A stretch of 64,000 nucleotides of DNA from Clostridiales bacterium UBA4039 (GTDB taxonomy: Bacteria; Bacillota; Clostridia; Lachnospirales; Vallitaleaceae): contig DGAD01000055.1 of assembly GCA_002382805.1 (NCBI GenBank), positions 1 through 64,000 of the forward strand. The letters are read 5' to 3'. The notes beneath the pieces were generated by a model. It ran no database searches, was not told where the DNA came from, and worked only from the letters and a program-made list of their open reading frames with translations. Of the stretch, positions 55,018 through 63,540 are shown piece by piece (within the stretch, counting starts at the first letter, position 1; each line of letters opens with the position of its first letter). The position numbers were made by a program, and so were the translations under genes.

Positions 55018-55025
55018 ATCATCTC

Positions 55026-56738
55026 CTATTTTGCTGCGACAACACTTGCACGTGTGATAATACGATCTTGTATTGAAAAACCACTATTTTTAGTGCGTAT
55101 AATCTGACCTTTGTTAAAGTCAGAGGATTCTTCAACAAGTATAACTTCATGTATCTTCCCATTGAATTTTTCTCCAGCTTGAGGATAAATTCTCTCGATT
55201 TGATACTTTTTTAAGTCCCCAATCATTTTGTCAAATAATTGACAGATTTGTATTCCAAAAGTCTGGACTAACTCCTGTTCGTCTTCCATAATACGAGTAA
55301 TCGACTGCTCTATAATATCTTCAAAACTTTTGATTTCGAACAAGATATCTTTATTTAAATGTCTGATTTCACCTTCATAGGCTTCATCCATGGTCTGTAA
55401 AACCATTTTATCAAACCGTGCTTGAACCCGTTCAAAGTCCTTACTATCGCCTTGTATTGCTTCTTCTAAGTAATCCGCACATTTTTTTTCAAATTCTTTT
55501 CGAAATCCAAGCATCCTATTGGCCACGTCCAGCTGATTGGTTTTTCGCTCCATTTGAAAATCTTCGTTTTTTTCTTTGATGACATCATACTTAAGCATTA
55601 AAGTATCAATGACCCCTTTAATAATATTTTGATGATGCTCTGTTTGAACCTGATCATAGTCTGTCACTTGTATTTTAGCTAATGTAGTTCCCATGTGCTC
55701 AATTAATCGAAAGCAAATAAGCTCAAACGGATGGCTGATACGTTTAAAATCATTGATTGCTTTTGTACTGACTTTGACGAGTTCATCGTTGACATGCATT
55801 AAGAACAAATCAATCGTGTTTTGCTTATTCGCTTCAACACCATCCATCAATGTTGACAATTTGGAATTATTCATAATATTTTTTTCGATAATATTTTCAA
55901 TGTTTTTTATTTTAAAATTGTATTCAACTTCATCGCATTGTTTAATCGATTGTTCACTCTCTTCTATCGCTTCACAAATGGACGTATAGGTATGGCGAAG
56001 TGGCCAAATAAATTGATGGGTCAGTGTCTCTAAAGGTTCTTGTGAATCATCTGAATCACTATTTGAGTCAATATTCGAGTCAATATTTAGGTCAATATGA
56101 ATAAAACTTTCAAGTATATTTTTTTGCTCATGAAGGATTTTTATATACTCAATTAGATCTGACCGCTTTTCATAATTATTGATCTCTTTTGCATGGTTTT
56201 CTACGATGCTTTTTAGGTTATGTTGCATTCCCGAATACGCATCTAGAACAAATGCTTTTAAAATATTTTTGTAGTCATTATATGTACTTATGGGAAGTTT
56301 AAACTCTTTAATCGCCTCGTCACGTAAACTCTTTAGAGCTTCTTGTGATTTCAGCAAAACCAGCGATTCAATTAATGTACGTTCATATTCCAAAGGATTT
56401 TCACGTTCAGCAAAAAAAGATTCTCTCTGATCTTCCAATACATCATAAATCATTTTAATAATTTCAAGGCTTTCCATATCTTCAATATGGTCTAAGTTTT
56501 GTGTTAAATAGGTTGTATAACATGATTTTATCTCTTGTATGACATCGTATACTTTTTCCGTGTTTTTTAGCTGGTTAATATTTTCTATATAGAGTTTAAC
56601 CTGAAGTAATATTCGTGATATCATTTGATCAAAAGCTACCTTAAGGACATCTATGCATCGATCTTCCATTTGATTATGGTTTAAGACATATTCTAATACA
56701 ACTTTTTCAATTTGTTTTTCTTCAATAAATCTATACAT
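55026..56738 (-). CDS. long helical protein with C-terminal GrpE-type head
   Basis: Residues 1-520 are almost entirely helical and rich in Glu, Lys, Asp and Ile. An acidic Asp/Ser/Asn insert near 220-245 is encoded by a 12-base repeat. The last 49 residues (about 522-570) match the beta head of GrpE, the DnaK nucleotide-exchange factor: GEKFNGKIHEVIL corresponds to GE.FDP..HEAV and FSIQDRIITRASVVAAK to Y.L.DRVLRPA.V.V. GrpE is normally about 200 residues, so this is a greatly enlarged form. The GAGG five bases before the ATG at 56738 sets the start eight bases after the first Hsp70 gene. It is likely the exchange factor for the operon's Hsp70 proteins. Confidence 0.77.
   Translation of the reverse strand: MYRFIEEKQIEKVVLEYVLNHNQMEDRCIDVLKVAFDQMISRILLQVKLYIENINQLKNTEKVYDVIQEIKSCYTTYLTQNLDHIEDMESLEIIKMIYDVLEDQRESFFAERENPLEYERTLIESLVLLKSQEALKSLRDEAIKEFKLPISTYNDYKNILKAFVLDAYSGMQHNLKSIVENHAKEINNYEKRSDLIEYIKILHEQKNILESFIHIDLNIDSNIDSNSDSDDSQEPLETLTHQFIWPLRHTYTSICEAIEESEQSIKQCDEVEYNFKIKNIENIIEKNIMNNSKLSTLMDGVEANKQNTIDLFLMHVNDELVKVSTKAINDFKRISHPFELICFRLIEHMGTTLAKIQVTDYDQVQTEHHQNIIKGVIDTLMLKYDVIKEKNEDFQMERKTNQLDVANRMLGFRKEFEKKCADYLEEAIQGDSKDFERVQARFDKMVLQTMDEAYEGEIRHLNKDILFEIKSFEDIIEQSITRIMEDEQELVQTFGIQICQLFDKMIGDLKKYQIERIYPQAGEKFNGKIHEVILVEESSDFNKGQIIRTKNSGFSIQDRIITRASVVAAK
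56065..56100. repeat. three tandem 12-base repeats inside the GrpE-like gene
   Basis: GAGTCAATATTC, GAGTCAATATTT and AGGTCAATATGA follow each other without gaps. They encode the acidic DLNIDSNIDSN stretch. Because the unit is 12 bases, copy-number changes would keep the frame and only alter the linker length. Confidence 0.75.
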
Positions 56739-56745
56739 ACATTCC

Positions 56746-58425
56746 TCACTTTCCATACAATTCATCGACAGTCAGTACAGTTGAGATTCCTTCTGTATCT
56801 ACAGACCAAGCTTCAACCATTAACATGTTGTCTTGATTTAATTTGAATTGAATACGGATTTTTTCTTCGCCTTTGGCTTTGGGTGGGATATTTCTTAGTG
56901 TTGTCCCTGTCAGGCGTCGCATACTTTGTTCATAGACAAACTTTCGCTTATTTTCATTGGGTTCTAAGTCTTCATATACAATAATAGCCATACTTGTTAA
57001 TCCATCATAATTTGTCTCAAATGTGTAGGGTGCTTCAACAATGAGTCCGTCATCAGGTATCTCCATATCACGTTGTATAATCTCAAGATAACGTCTCCCA
57101 GCCATTTCAATCCCTAATGAATGAATTGTCTTTTCATAGACTTTGGGTCCTTTTGTTGAAGGAAGCATAATTTGATGACAATAATGCGCCGCACCTTGGG
57201 ATATGCTTAATGCCGGGCTTATCTTTGACCGATAAGGCTCTTGCTGAAAATACGCTTGGATTTTTTCTTCTACAATAGGCAATGCTGATGAACCGCCAAC
57301 CAAAAAAATATCGGTGATGTCCGCTGCTTCAATATGTCCGTTAACCAAACACTTTCTCACACTGTCCATAGTACGTTCTACAAGCGTATATACTGACACA
57401 TCTTGCATGCGTTCAAATACATATGTCGAGTCATCTAGCTGATGCTTACGCTGATGGGCATAAAACATCTCCCGATTAATCTCAAACTGTATATTAACAG
57501 GCACGGGGGTTTGAATAAATGGTGCTAATACAACTTTTGCTTTTTGCGTTGTTGACAATTTTTCTTTAACTTGGTTTGCAACATGCTTCATGCGAATAAT
57601 CGCCATTTTTTTGTCTTGAACCGCAAGTCCATCGTCTGTCTCAAAGTTATACAAATCAATGGTATGATGCGTTTGTTCTAAAAAATGTTCATAAATCAAA
57701 TCCACCATGAGCTGGTCTATATCATTACCTCCCAAGTAATTGTCTCCATAGGTACTTAGAATGGAAATATTAGGTTCATCTTCCGCTTCTTCTTGGCGAA
57801 TATCTAAGACGCATGCATCAAAGGTTCCGCCTCCAAAGTCATAAACCAGCACTTTTTTATTTTTTGAGGATGTTGTGGCATATTGTATTGCAGCTGCTGC
57901 AGGTTCTAATCGTAAATACACATTATCTTCATCAAACCCTGCCATTACTGCCGCTTTTTTCATCTTTCTCTTTTGTTTATCGGTTGAGTTGGCCGGAACA
58001 GTAATAACACAACCTGAAAAAACTCCGAAAATATTTAATGTATCTCGAATATACTCGTCTGCTTGGGATTTTAAATAGCCAAGAATCTCTGCAACAATCG
58101 TTTCCGGCAAGAAACTATAACGGTCTTTATCACAATAAATCTCAATGGGTTCATCCGACTCCAGCTTACGCTTAATGGATGTTACCGTACTTTCGGGGTA
58201 AATTACAGCGGACTCTTTCGCTTCTAGACCAAATATTCGGTCAAGCTCTCCTGTTACTGCATTTTTTTCAAATTGAATAACCGAAGGAAACACGGTGTAT
58301 CCATCAATTTTTAGGGTATGGACTTCATCTTCATCATAATGGTATATACTCACAACAGAATTCGTCGTTCCAAAGTCAATGCCCATATATAACCCTTTAT
58401 TAAGTTCTAAACTTAGGACTCCCAC
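56746..58425 (-). CDS. Hsp70-family (DnaK-like) ATPase, first copy
   Basis: This is a 559-residue DnaK-like protein. Motifs are GIDFGTTNSVVS, YDFGGGTFDACVL, the LRLEPAAAAIQYA linker region and FLVGGSSALPIVEEK, all intact. The substrate-binding beta domain is shortened (about 410-550) and the helical lid of canonical DnaK is lacking. I favour the GTG start at 58425, with AAGGAGG eight bases upstream; an ATG at 58386 with a weaker site is the alternative. It is the second gene of the operon, 18 bases after the 932-residue protein. Next to the GrpE-like gene, it is a natural ATPase/exchange-factor pair. Confidence 0.9.
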   Translation of the reverse strand: MGVLSLELNKGLYMGIDFGTTNSVVSIYHYDEDEVHTLKIDGYTVFPSVIQFEKNAVTGELDRIFGLEAKESAVIYPESTVTSIKRKLESDEPIEIYCDKDRYSFLPETIVAEILGYLKSQADEYIRDTLNIFGVFSGCVITVPANSTDKQKRKMKKAAVMAGFDEDNVYLRLEPAAAAIQYATTSSKNKKVLVYDFGGGTFDACVLDIRQEEAEDEPNISILSTYGDNYLGGNDIDQLMVDLIYEHFLEQTHHTIDLYNFETDDGLAVQDKKMAIIRMKHVANQVKEKLSTTQKAKVVLAPFIQTPVPVNIQFEINREMFYAHQRKHQLDDSTYVFERMQDVSVYTLVERTMDSVRKCLVNGHIEAADITDIFLVGGSSALPIVEEKIQAYFQQEPYRSKISPALSISQGAAHYCHQIMLPSTKGPKVYEKTIHSLGIEMAGRRYLEIIQRDMEIPDDGLIVEAPYTFETNYDGLTSMAIIVYEDLEPNENKRKFVYEQSMRRLTGTTLRNIPPKAKGEEKIRIQFKLNQDNMLMVEAWSVDTEGISTVLTVDELYGK

Positions 58426-58443
58426 ATTTACAACCTCCTTGTT

Positions 58444-61242
58444 TTAAATACGGAATATTTTTTTTGTGTTATTACAATGCTCTAGGTATTCGTCAATGAG
58501 ACCATATGTCCCCTGTCCATCGCCCACTTCCATTGCATATACAATGAAATCCAACTGTTGCTTTGGAACTTGTTCATATACAATATCTGAAACAACAACA
58601 ATCGTCTTATGCTCGGATATTTTTTTTGTAATATAATATTCCATATATTCTCCATAGAATACAAATATCGGATGTACAAACAATCCATAAGCTATATGCA
58701 CCATATCTTGTACATGAAACACTTCATCTTCAGCATATCTACAATAAATTTTTATCTCATCAAAAGGCTCTCCATAATATTGTATACTAGTCTCCAATGT
58801 TTTTCCACTCTTTTTACATGCCCAAGGAATCAATATGTTGCGTTTTATAAGTTCGTCTCGACAAGGGTGTTCTGGAAATATTTTTAACAAGGCGAGCAAT
58901 AACCCATTATCAGGATTTTGTTCATCCGCATAGCACCCTTGAAGAATCTGAGCCTCTTCTTGATTAACATGAACATCGTCAATAAGTATTTGTTGACAAA
59001 TGTTTTGGCAAAGCAATGGGCGAACTAACCTTTGCTCTTTGAATGTCAAATGTGCATAAATCTGCATTAATTGTTCATGGGACCGGTTTTGAAGAATTCC
59101 TTCTAAAAACGCCGTTAACGACATCGTATTTTTCATGTTTGCCTTATATGTATCATTATCAAGGAAGATAGGCAAAGAAACCTTTGATTGTTCATACCAC
59201 TGTCTAGCCGGAGCATATATCAAGAGGATGCCTTCTGGCTTAATATTTGATTCTATACGTTCATAAAGGGCCTTATTCTGCACTTGTGTTATGCTGTCAA
59301 GCGTCACTTGAATAAGATATTCTAAAACCGATTGGCCTGTTGACGTCGTATAAAGATATTGAATAAACGTATCATCCAGCATCGCTTCTAATATATCGAA
59401 GTGTTCATCAAACATATGTGCATCGATGTGTGCAAGAATCTGTGTAGCTGAATACATATATTCCGTCTCATGGGTCATCTCTCGAAGATAAACTATGAGT
59501 TCTTGATATATTCTCGAAAATCGGCTAAAATCAATTACTTGCGCTTCTATCATCTTTCGATATATATATCCTTTTGCTTTCGTCGATAAATCTTTTATAA
59601 AAGTCATGTAACGCAACAGGCCAAAGTCAATTGGCTCGCCCAGTTGCGCTGCTGTTTCCACATAAAATCGGTCCAGATTTTTTATATATCGCCCTTCACC
59701 TAAGCCTACTTTATAGTATTCTAAAGCAAGACCGTCATAACGCTGCTCCTCCATTGCTTTCTCACAGCATAAGTCCACCAAAGAAGGTGAAGGATATGTC
59801 TTATACAGTTGCATCAATAACCGACTTGATACATATTTGTTTTTACGTATCCACATCTTTTCCCGCCCCAAGAGGCGATGCGCCCATTGCTTCCCTAAGC
59901 ATTTTTGGTTTAACGCCCATTGGATACACACTGCATAAAATTGATCATCCACCTCCACAAAAATCTCATGTTTGTTCAGGTAGTGCACTGCTTCAGCAAA
60001 TAAAATTGCATATCTAGTTTTTTGTTTATATAACTGTCGATATATCAAATAACGATCAATTCCTTTTTCAAGGTAGCGGGTTTGAATTAATGTATTCAGA
60101 CAATGACTGTCTTTTTTTATTTCATTCAATGTCAGATAGCGCTTACTGCTTTTCTTTTGTACTATCGTTTCAAAGACTAAAAAAATCGGATAGTATGGAT
60201 TTTTTTGAAAATAGTCATCGTATTTTCGGATGTACCTGGCTTCTTGTTCATAAGAACGCATGTCCCCCATATCCACTAGTGCCCATAAATAAATTAAACG
60301 AAGATCAAAATCCAACTGATTAAAATTTAAGCAGCCTTTTATATGATTGGTAAAGCTAATCCATTCTTTTTTTGGCATTCTCTCTGTAAGAAGCATCAAA
60401 AACTGTCGCATGCATTGCACCCGAAGTTGCCGATGCATTTTACGATTTAGAACATTAATGGAGGTCTCATATAAGGGATAGGCTGTAATTATTGTTTTTA
60501 TCTTCCGTTGTTGGGAAGGCGTATTTTCCCCATTCATATGAATCCGAAAAGCAATTTCTTCAAATGGTGTATCCTTAAAAACCACACGCCCAATAATCTT
60601 ATCCCATGCCGTTTGCTGAATATACCATTCTTGAGTCCATATATCTTTTAGATAAAATTCCGTATTTTTTGGGTGAATCAAATCATGGTCCGATTCAATC
60701 ATAATACTTTTCAGTTCACCCGCTCCATTAAATAATCGCAACTCTATAGCTTCCTCCAGGCTATAGGTCATCTTTTCAAAAAAAATAGCCACATCATTTG
60801 AATGCTGTGTTTTTGTAGACATATTAATAATCTTTGTCTGGTGTTGGATTGCTTCTGTCTGGGTCACCTCACCAAATCTATCTATACTTGTCTTGATTTG
60901 AAATTCAATGGTAGTGGCACCTCCTGGATAGTATAGGGTCACTTCTTCTTCATAACTATACCCAGGAAAAAGTTTTCCTCCATCAATTTCATATTGTATA
61001 TAATTTGATGTCGGTTTTTTATCCACTTTCAGTTTTATAATTCCTTTTAACGTTCCCATGTATATCCATTGAAAAGATTCTAAATATGGACGCACGTAAA
61101 ATTCACCATAAAAGATTTGACCATTGTTTATGACAATCTCATTTCTTTTTGGTTCTACTTGAAGTTCAAACTTGGGATGTTTTAATCCATAATTCGCAAT
61201 GGCTAGCAAACATTCATCTTTTCTCATTCCACTCACATCCAT
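58444..61242 (-). CDS. large helical-repeat protein of unknown function (possibly DUF5717-like)
   Basis: This 932-residue protein opens the Hsp70 operon. Residues 1-250 contain two beta-sandwich-like modules (FELQVEPKRNEIVI ... YGEFYVRPY; VAIFFEKMTYSLEEAIELRL). Then a long alpha-helical array with many Tyr, Leu and Arg residues runs to about 750, and a beta-rich end follows (FDEIKIYCRYAEDEVFHV, MEYYITKK). There is no signal peptide, membrane helix or catalytic motif. I believe it may be a DUF5717-type protein, which I recall as large Lachnospiraceae proteins near Hsp70 genes; this is unverified. A scaffold is the simplest reading. The start has a weak ribosome site; an ATG at 61227 is an alternative. 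Confidence 0.68.
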   Translation of the reverse strand: MDVSGMRKDECLLAIANYGLKHPKFELQVEPKRNEIVINNGQIFYGEFYVRPYLESFQWIYMGTLKGIIKLKVDKKPTSNYIQYEIDGGKLFPGYSYEEEVTLYYPGGATTIEFQIKTSIDRFGEVTQTEAIQHQTKIINMSTKTQHSNDVAIFFEKMTYSLEEAIELRLFNGAGELKSIMIESDHDLIHPKNTEFYLKDIWTQEWYIQQTAWDKIIGRVVFKDTPFEEIAFRIHMNGENTPSQQRKIKTIITAYPLYETSINVLNRKMHRQLRVQCMRQFLMLLTERMPKKEWISFTNHIKGCLNFNQLDFDLRLIYLWALVDMGDMRSYEQEARYIRKYDDYFQKNPYYPIFLVFETIVQKKSSKRYLTLNEIKKDSHCLNTLIQTRYLEKGIDRYLIYRQLYKQKTRYAILFAEAVHYLNKHEIFVEVDDQFYAVCIQWALNQKCLGKQWAHRLLGREKMWIRKNKYVSSRLLMQLYKTYPSPSLVDLCCEKAMEEQRYDGLALEYYKVGLGEGRYIKNLDRFYVETAAQLGEPIDFGLLRYMTFIKDLSTKAKGYIYRKMIEAQVIDFSRFSRIYQELIVYLREMTHETEYMYSATQILAHIDAHMFDEHFDILEAMLDDTFIQYLYTTSTGQSVLEYLIQVTLDSITQVQNKALYERIESNIKPEGILLIYAPARQWYEQSKVSLPIFLDNDTYKANMKNTMSLTAFLEGILQNRSHEQLMQIYAHLTFKEQRLVRPLLCQNICQQILIDDVHVNQEEAQILQGCYADEQNPDNGLLLALLKIFPEHPCRDELIKRNILIPWACKKSGKTLETSIQYYGEPFDEIKIYCRYAEDEVFHVQDMVHIAYGLFVHPIFVFYGEYMEYYITKKISEHKTIVVVSDIVYEQVPKQQLDFIVYAMEVGDGQGTYGLIDEYLEHCNNTKKIFRI

Positions 61243-61274
61243 ACTAGATTTTTTTACCCTTTATCGTTATAATG

Positions 61275-61303
61275 ATTATAGCATATTCACAAATTGTTTC
61301 CAA
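61275..61303 (-). promoter_or_regulatory. SigA promoter of the Hsp70-type operon
   Basis: On the minus strand TTGGAA and TATAAT are exactly 17 bases apart, about 35 bases upstream of the 932-residue gene. It overlaps the leader of the divergent aminotransferase gene. I see no CIRCE heat-shock operator (a TTAGCACTC inverted repeat) nearby, so ordinary heat control by HrcA is not indicated. Confidence 0.72.
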
Positions 61304-61314
61304 AGGAGAACCTT

Positions 61315-62412
61315 ATGAAAGAACTGAATAATTTTCATGGTAGCGATGTTGAAAAAGTCGCAAAATTTTATCATCTCGATGAAAAATCTATTATAAATTT
61401 TAGCGGCAATGTTAATCCACTTGGTTTATCTGAGCAACTACAAGAGAAGCTCATTGCAAATATCGATTTAGTTACCAATTATCCTGATCCAGACTATCAC
61501 ACATTAAAGGCAAGCATCTCTCAGTATGCCTCAACGCAAAGCGAGTATGTTTTATTAGGTAATGGAACAACTGAACTCATTGCCCATTATATTGATTATG
61601 TCCACCCTAAAAAAGCATTGATTATTGGACCGACCTACTCCGAATACGAAAAAAAAATCAGCAGTTGTGATGCCGGTGTTGTCTACTACCCTTTAACTGA
61701 ATCCAATGATTTTAAGATAGATATTAAAACCATTATCACGATGTGTACCACTGATATTGATTTGGTTGTTTTGTGTAATCCGAATAATCCTACCGCTTCC
61801 TTGATAACGTCTAAAGAGCTTACTCCCTTATTTGACCATCTTAAAGCACTCGGATTACATATCTTGATTGATGAAACTTATATGGATTTTATTGCAAATG
61901 CGGATCATATAAGTGCTATCAATCTTGTAGAGCGCTACTCTAACTGTATTGTTCTTCGTAGCTTTTCAAAGTTTTTCTCTGCGCCTGGACTTCGACTAGG
62001 TTATGGCATTACTAGTGATTTTAAATGTCATGAATCGATGGAAAAACAACGCCACCATTGGGCAATCAATTCACTCGCTGCTTTTGCCGGCTCTGAATTA
62101 ATGAAGGACAGCGCTTTTATTGAGCATACCCATCAATTCATTGAATCCGAGCGTATACGTGTTGGAACACTATTATCAACAATCAGCGCCTTAAAAGTTT
62201 TTCCAAATTATGGTAATTTCTTTTTTGTGAAAATTATTCATCCTCAATACACGACTCAAAAATTATTTGACCACCTTATTAAAAGGCATCTAATGATTCG
62301 TAACACCGCTTCTTTTCCATTTTTACATGGTGAGTATTTCCGTTTTTCACTTTCTACTCGAGCAAATAATGATTTGCTCATTGATGCTCTCCAAGATTTC
62401 TTTACTCAATAA
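61315..62412 (+). CDS. PLP-dependent aminotransferase, CobD/HisC-like
   Basis: This is a fold-type I pyridoxal-phosphate enzyme of 365 residues. The PLP Lys is in RSFSKFFSAPGLRLGYG, the cofactor Asp/Tyr region in DETYMDF, and CNPNNPTA is the substrate-side loop. The N-terminus (HGSDVEKVAKFYHLDEKSIINFSGNVNPLG) resembles threonine-phosphate decarboxylase CobD more than HisC. CobD makes aminopropanol phosphate for cobalamin, but no cob genes are nearby, so the role is open. AAAGGAG six bases before the ATG at 61315 fixes the start. A terminator follows. Confidence 0.85.
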   Translation: MKELNNFHGSDVEKVAKFYHLDEKSIINFSGNVNPLGLSEQLQEKLIANIDLVTNYPDPDYHTLKASISQYASTQSEYVLLGNGTTELIAHYIDYVHPKKALIIGPTYSEYEKKISSCDAGVVYYPLTESNDFKIDIKTIITMCTTDIDLVVLCNPNNPTASLITSKELTPLFDHLKALGLHILIDETYMDFIANADHISAINLVERYSNCIVLRSFSKFFSAPGLRLGYGITSDFKCHESMEKQRHHWAINSLAAFAGSELMKDSAFIEHTHQFIESERIRVGTLLSTISALKVFPNYGNFFFVKIIHPQYTTQKLFDHLIKRHLMIRNTASFPFLHGEYFRFSLSTRANNDLLIDALQDFFTQ

Positions 62413-62424
62413 CTATACATGCAA

Positions 62425-62464
62425 AAAAGCTGTTATACTAACCTCAGTTAATATAACAGCTTTT
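62425..62464. terminator. bidirectional terminator between aminotransferase and deoC
   Basis: AAAAGCTGTTATA pairs with TATAACAGCTTTT. T-rich sequence follows on the plus side, and a run of A's precedes it for the minus side. Confidence 0.88.
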
Positions 62465-62472
62465 CTTTTTAT

Positions 62473-63135
62473 TTAATAGTCGTCACTACTCGTTTGATTT
62501 GTCATAATTGCAACACCCGAGCTAGCCCCAATACGATCTGCACCCGCTTCAATAACAGCCATAGCATCATTGTAATCTCTTACGCCTCCAGATGCTTTTA
62601 CCTTTGCATGACCTGCCACGGCTTCTTTCATTAGACGAACATCTTCAACCGTTGCTCCACCTGTACTAAAGCCTGTAGATGTTTTGACAAAATCTGCCTT
62701 TGCTTTTACTGCCAAACGACATGCAATCTCTTTTTGTTCATCTGTTAATAAGCATGTCTCCAAAATAACTTTGACCGTTGCACCCGCCGCCGCCTCAACA
62801 ACAGCCTTTATATCTTCATAGACTTCTTCTTCAAGTCCATCTTTTAAAGCACCTATATTAATAACCATATCAATTTCTTCGGCCCCATCCGCAATAGCCT
62901 GCTTTGTTTCAAAGGCTTTTACTTCTTTTGAAACCGCTCCTAGTGGAAAGCCAACAACTGTACAAACCTTGACGTCTGATCCTTCAAGTTCTTTTTTTAC
63001 CAAGGCCGTATTGTACTGATTAACGCACACCGAAGCAAAATTATACTTTTTAGCTTCTTCACAAATTGTCTTGATTTGGTCTTTAGTTGTCTCCGGTTTT
63101 AAAATGGTATGGTCGATGTACTTTGCTAAATTCAT
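62473..63135 (-). CDS. deoC: deoxyribose-phosphate aldolase
   Basis: This enzyme cleaves 2-deoxyribose 5-phosphate into acetaldehyde and glyceraldehyde 3-phosphate, in nucleoside salvage. It is a class I aldolase of about 220 residues: [11 protein letters not shown] at the start, [11 protein letters not shown], the Schiff-base Lys in [16 protein letters not shown] and [16 protein letters not shown] five bases before the ATG at 63135 excludes the upstream codons at 63171. It follows the DUF4234-like gene by 22 bases. Confidence 0.95.
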   Translation of the reverse strand: MNLAKYIDHTILKPETTKDQIKTICEEAKKYNFASVCVNQYNTALVKKELEGSDVKVCTVVGFPLGAVSKEVKAFETKQAIADGAEEIDMVINIGALKDGLEEEVYEDIKAVVEAAAGATVKVILETCLLTDEQKEIACRLAVKAKADFVKTSTGFSTGGATVEDVRLMKEAVAGHAKVKASGGVRDYNDAMAVIEAGADRIGASSGVAIMTNQTSSDDY

Positions 63136-63157
63136 AAATACCTCCTTAAAAATCTTA

Positions 63158-63520
63158 TTAGTAAATGGCACTGTTTTGTTCTAATGCCCAAACTCTATTA
63201 ATGCCTTCTTGCATAATGGCTGCTGATATAATTCCAAACTCTATAATCGCCAAAATCAAACATAAAATACTGTCATCTTTTCCAGGCAAGCCAGCTGCTG
63301 TTTGAGCTTTTGCAATACGTTGAGCATATTTGTAAAACCAATACCAACGATAGGGAAATAATAAAATACAAAGGACTAATTCTAATCCGCTATCCATATC
63401 TGCCTCACCTAAGTACCCATTAATATCTCGCATTGTAACATAAATCCAATAAAAATAATATATTCCGCATGTGATAATTGAATAAATCACAACAACTGCT
63501 GCACTTCTTTGTTGATACAT
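63158..63520 (-). CDS. DUF4234-like small membrane protein
   Basis: This 120-residue protein has about three hydrophobic segments. The first, [27 protein letters not shown], fits the DUF4234 pattern (TxGIYxxYW...DIN). Function unknown. GAGGAG six bases before the ATG at 63520 supports this start; an ATG two codons earlier abuts the site. It lies between murD and deoC. Confidence 0.75.
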   Translation of the reverse strand: MYQQRSAAVVVIYSIITCGIYYFYWIYVTMRDINGYLGEADMDSGLELVLCILLFPYRWYWFYKYAQRIAKAQTAAGLPGKDDSILCLILAIIEFGIISAAIMQEGINRVWALEQNSAIY

Positions 63521-63540
63521 AGACATCTCCTCTTTATCCT

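Noticed and set aside
48011..61242. Anti-phage defence island
   Set aside because: VWA and chaperone-like genes occur in some defence loci, but there is no nuclease, toxin, integrase or other defence gene here, and the flanks are housekeeping genes.
61315..62412. Naming the aminotransferase hisC or cobD outright
   Set aside because: The N-terminus looks CobD-like, but no cobalamin or histidine genes are adjacent, so only the family is given.
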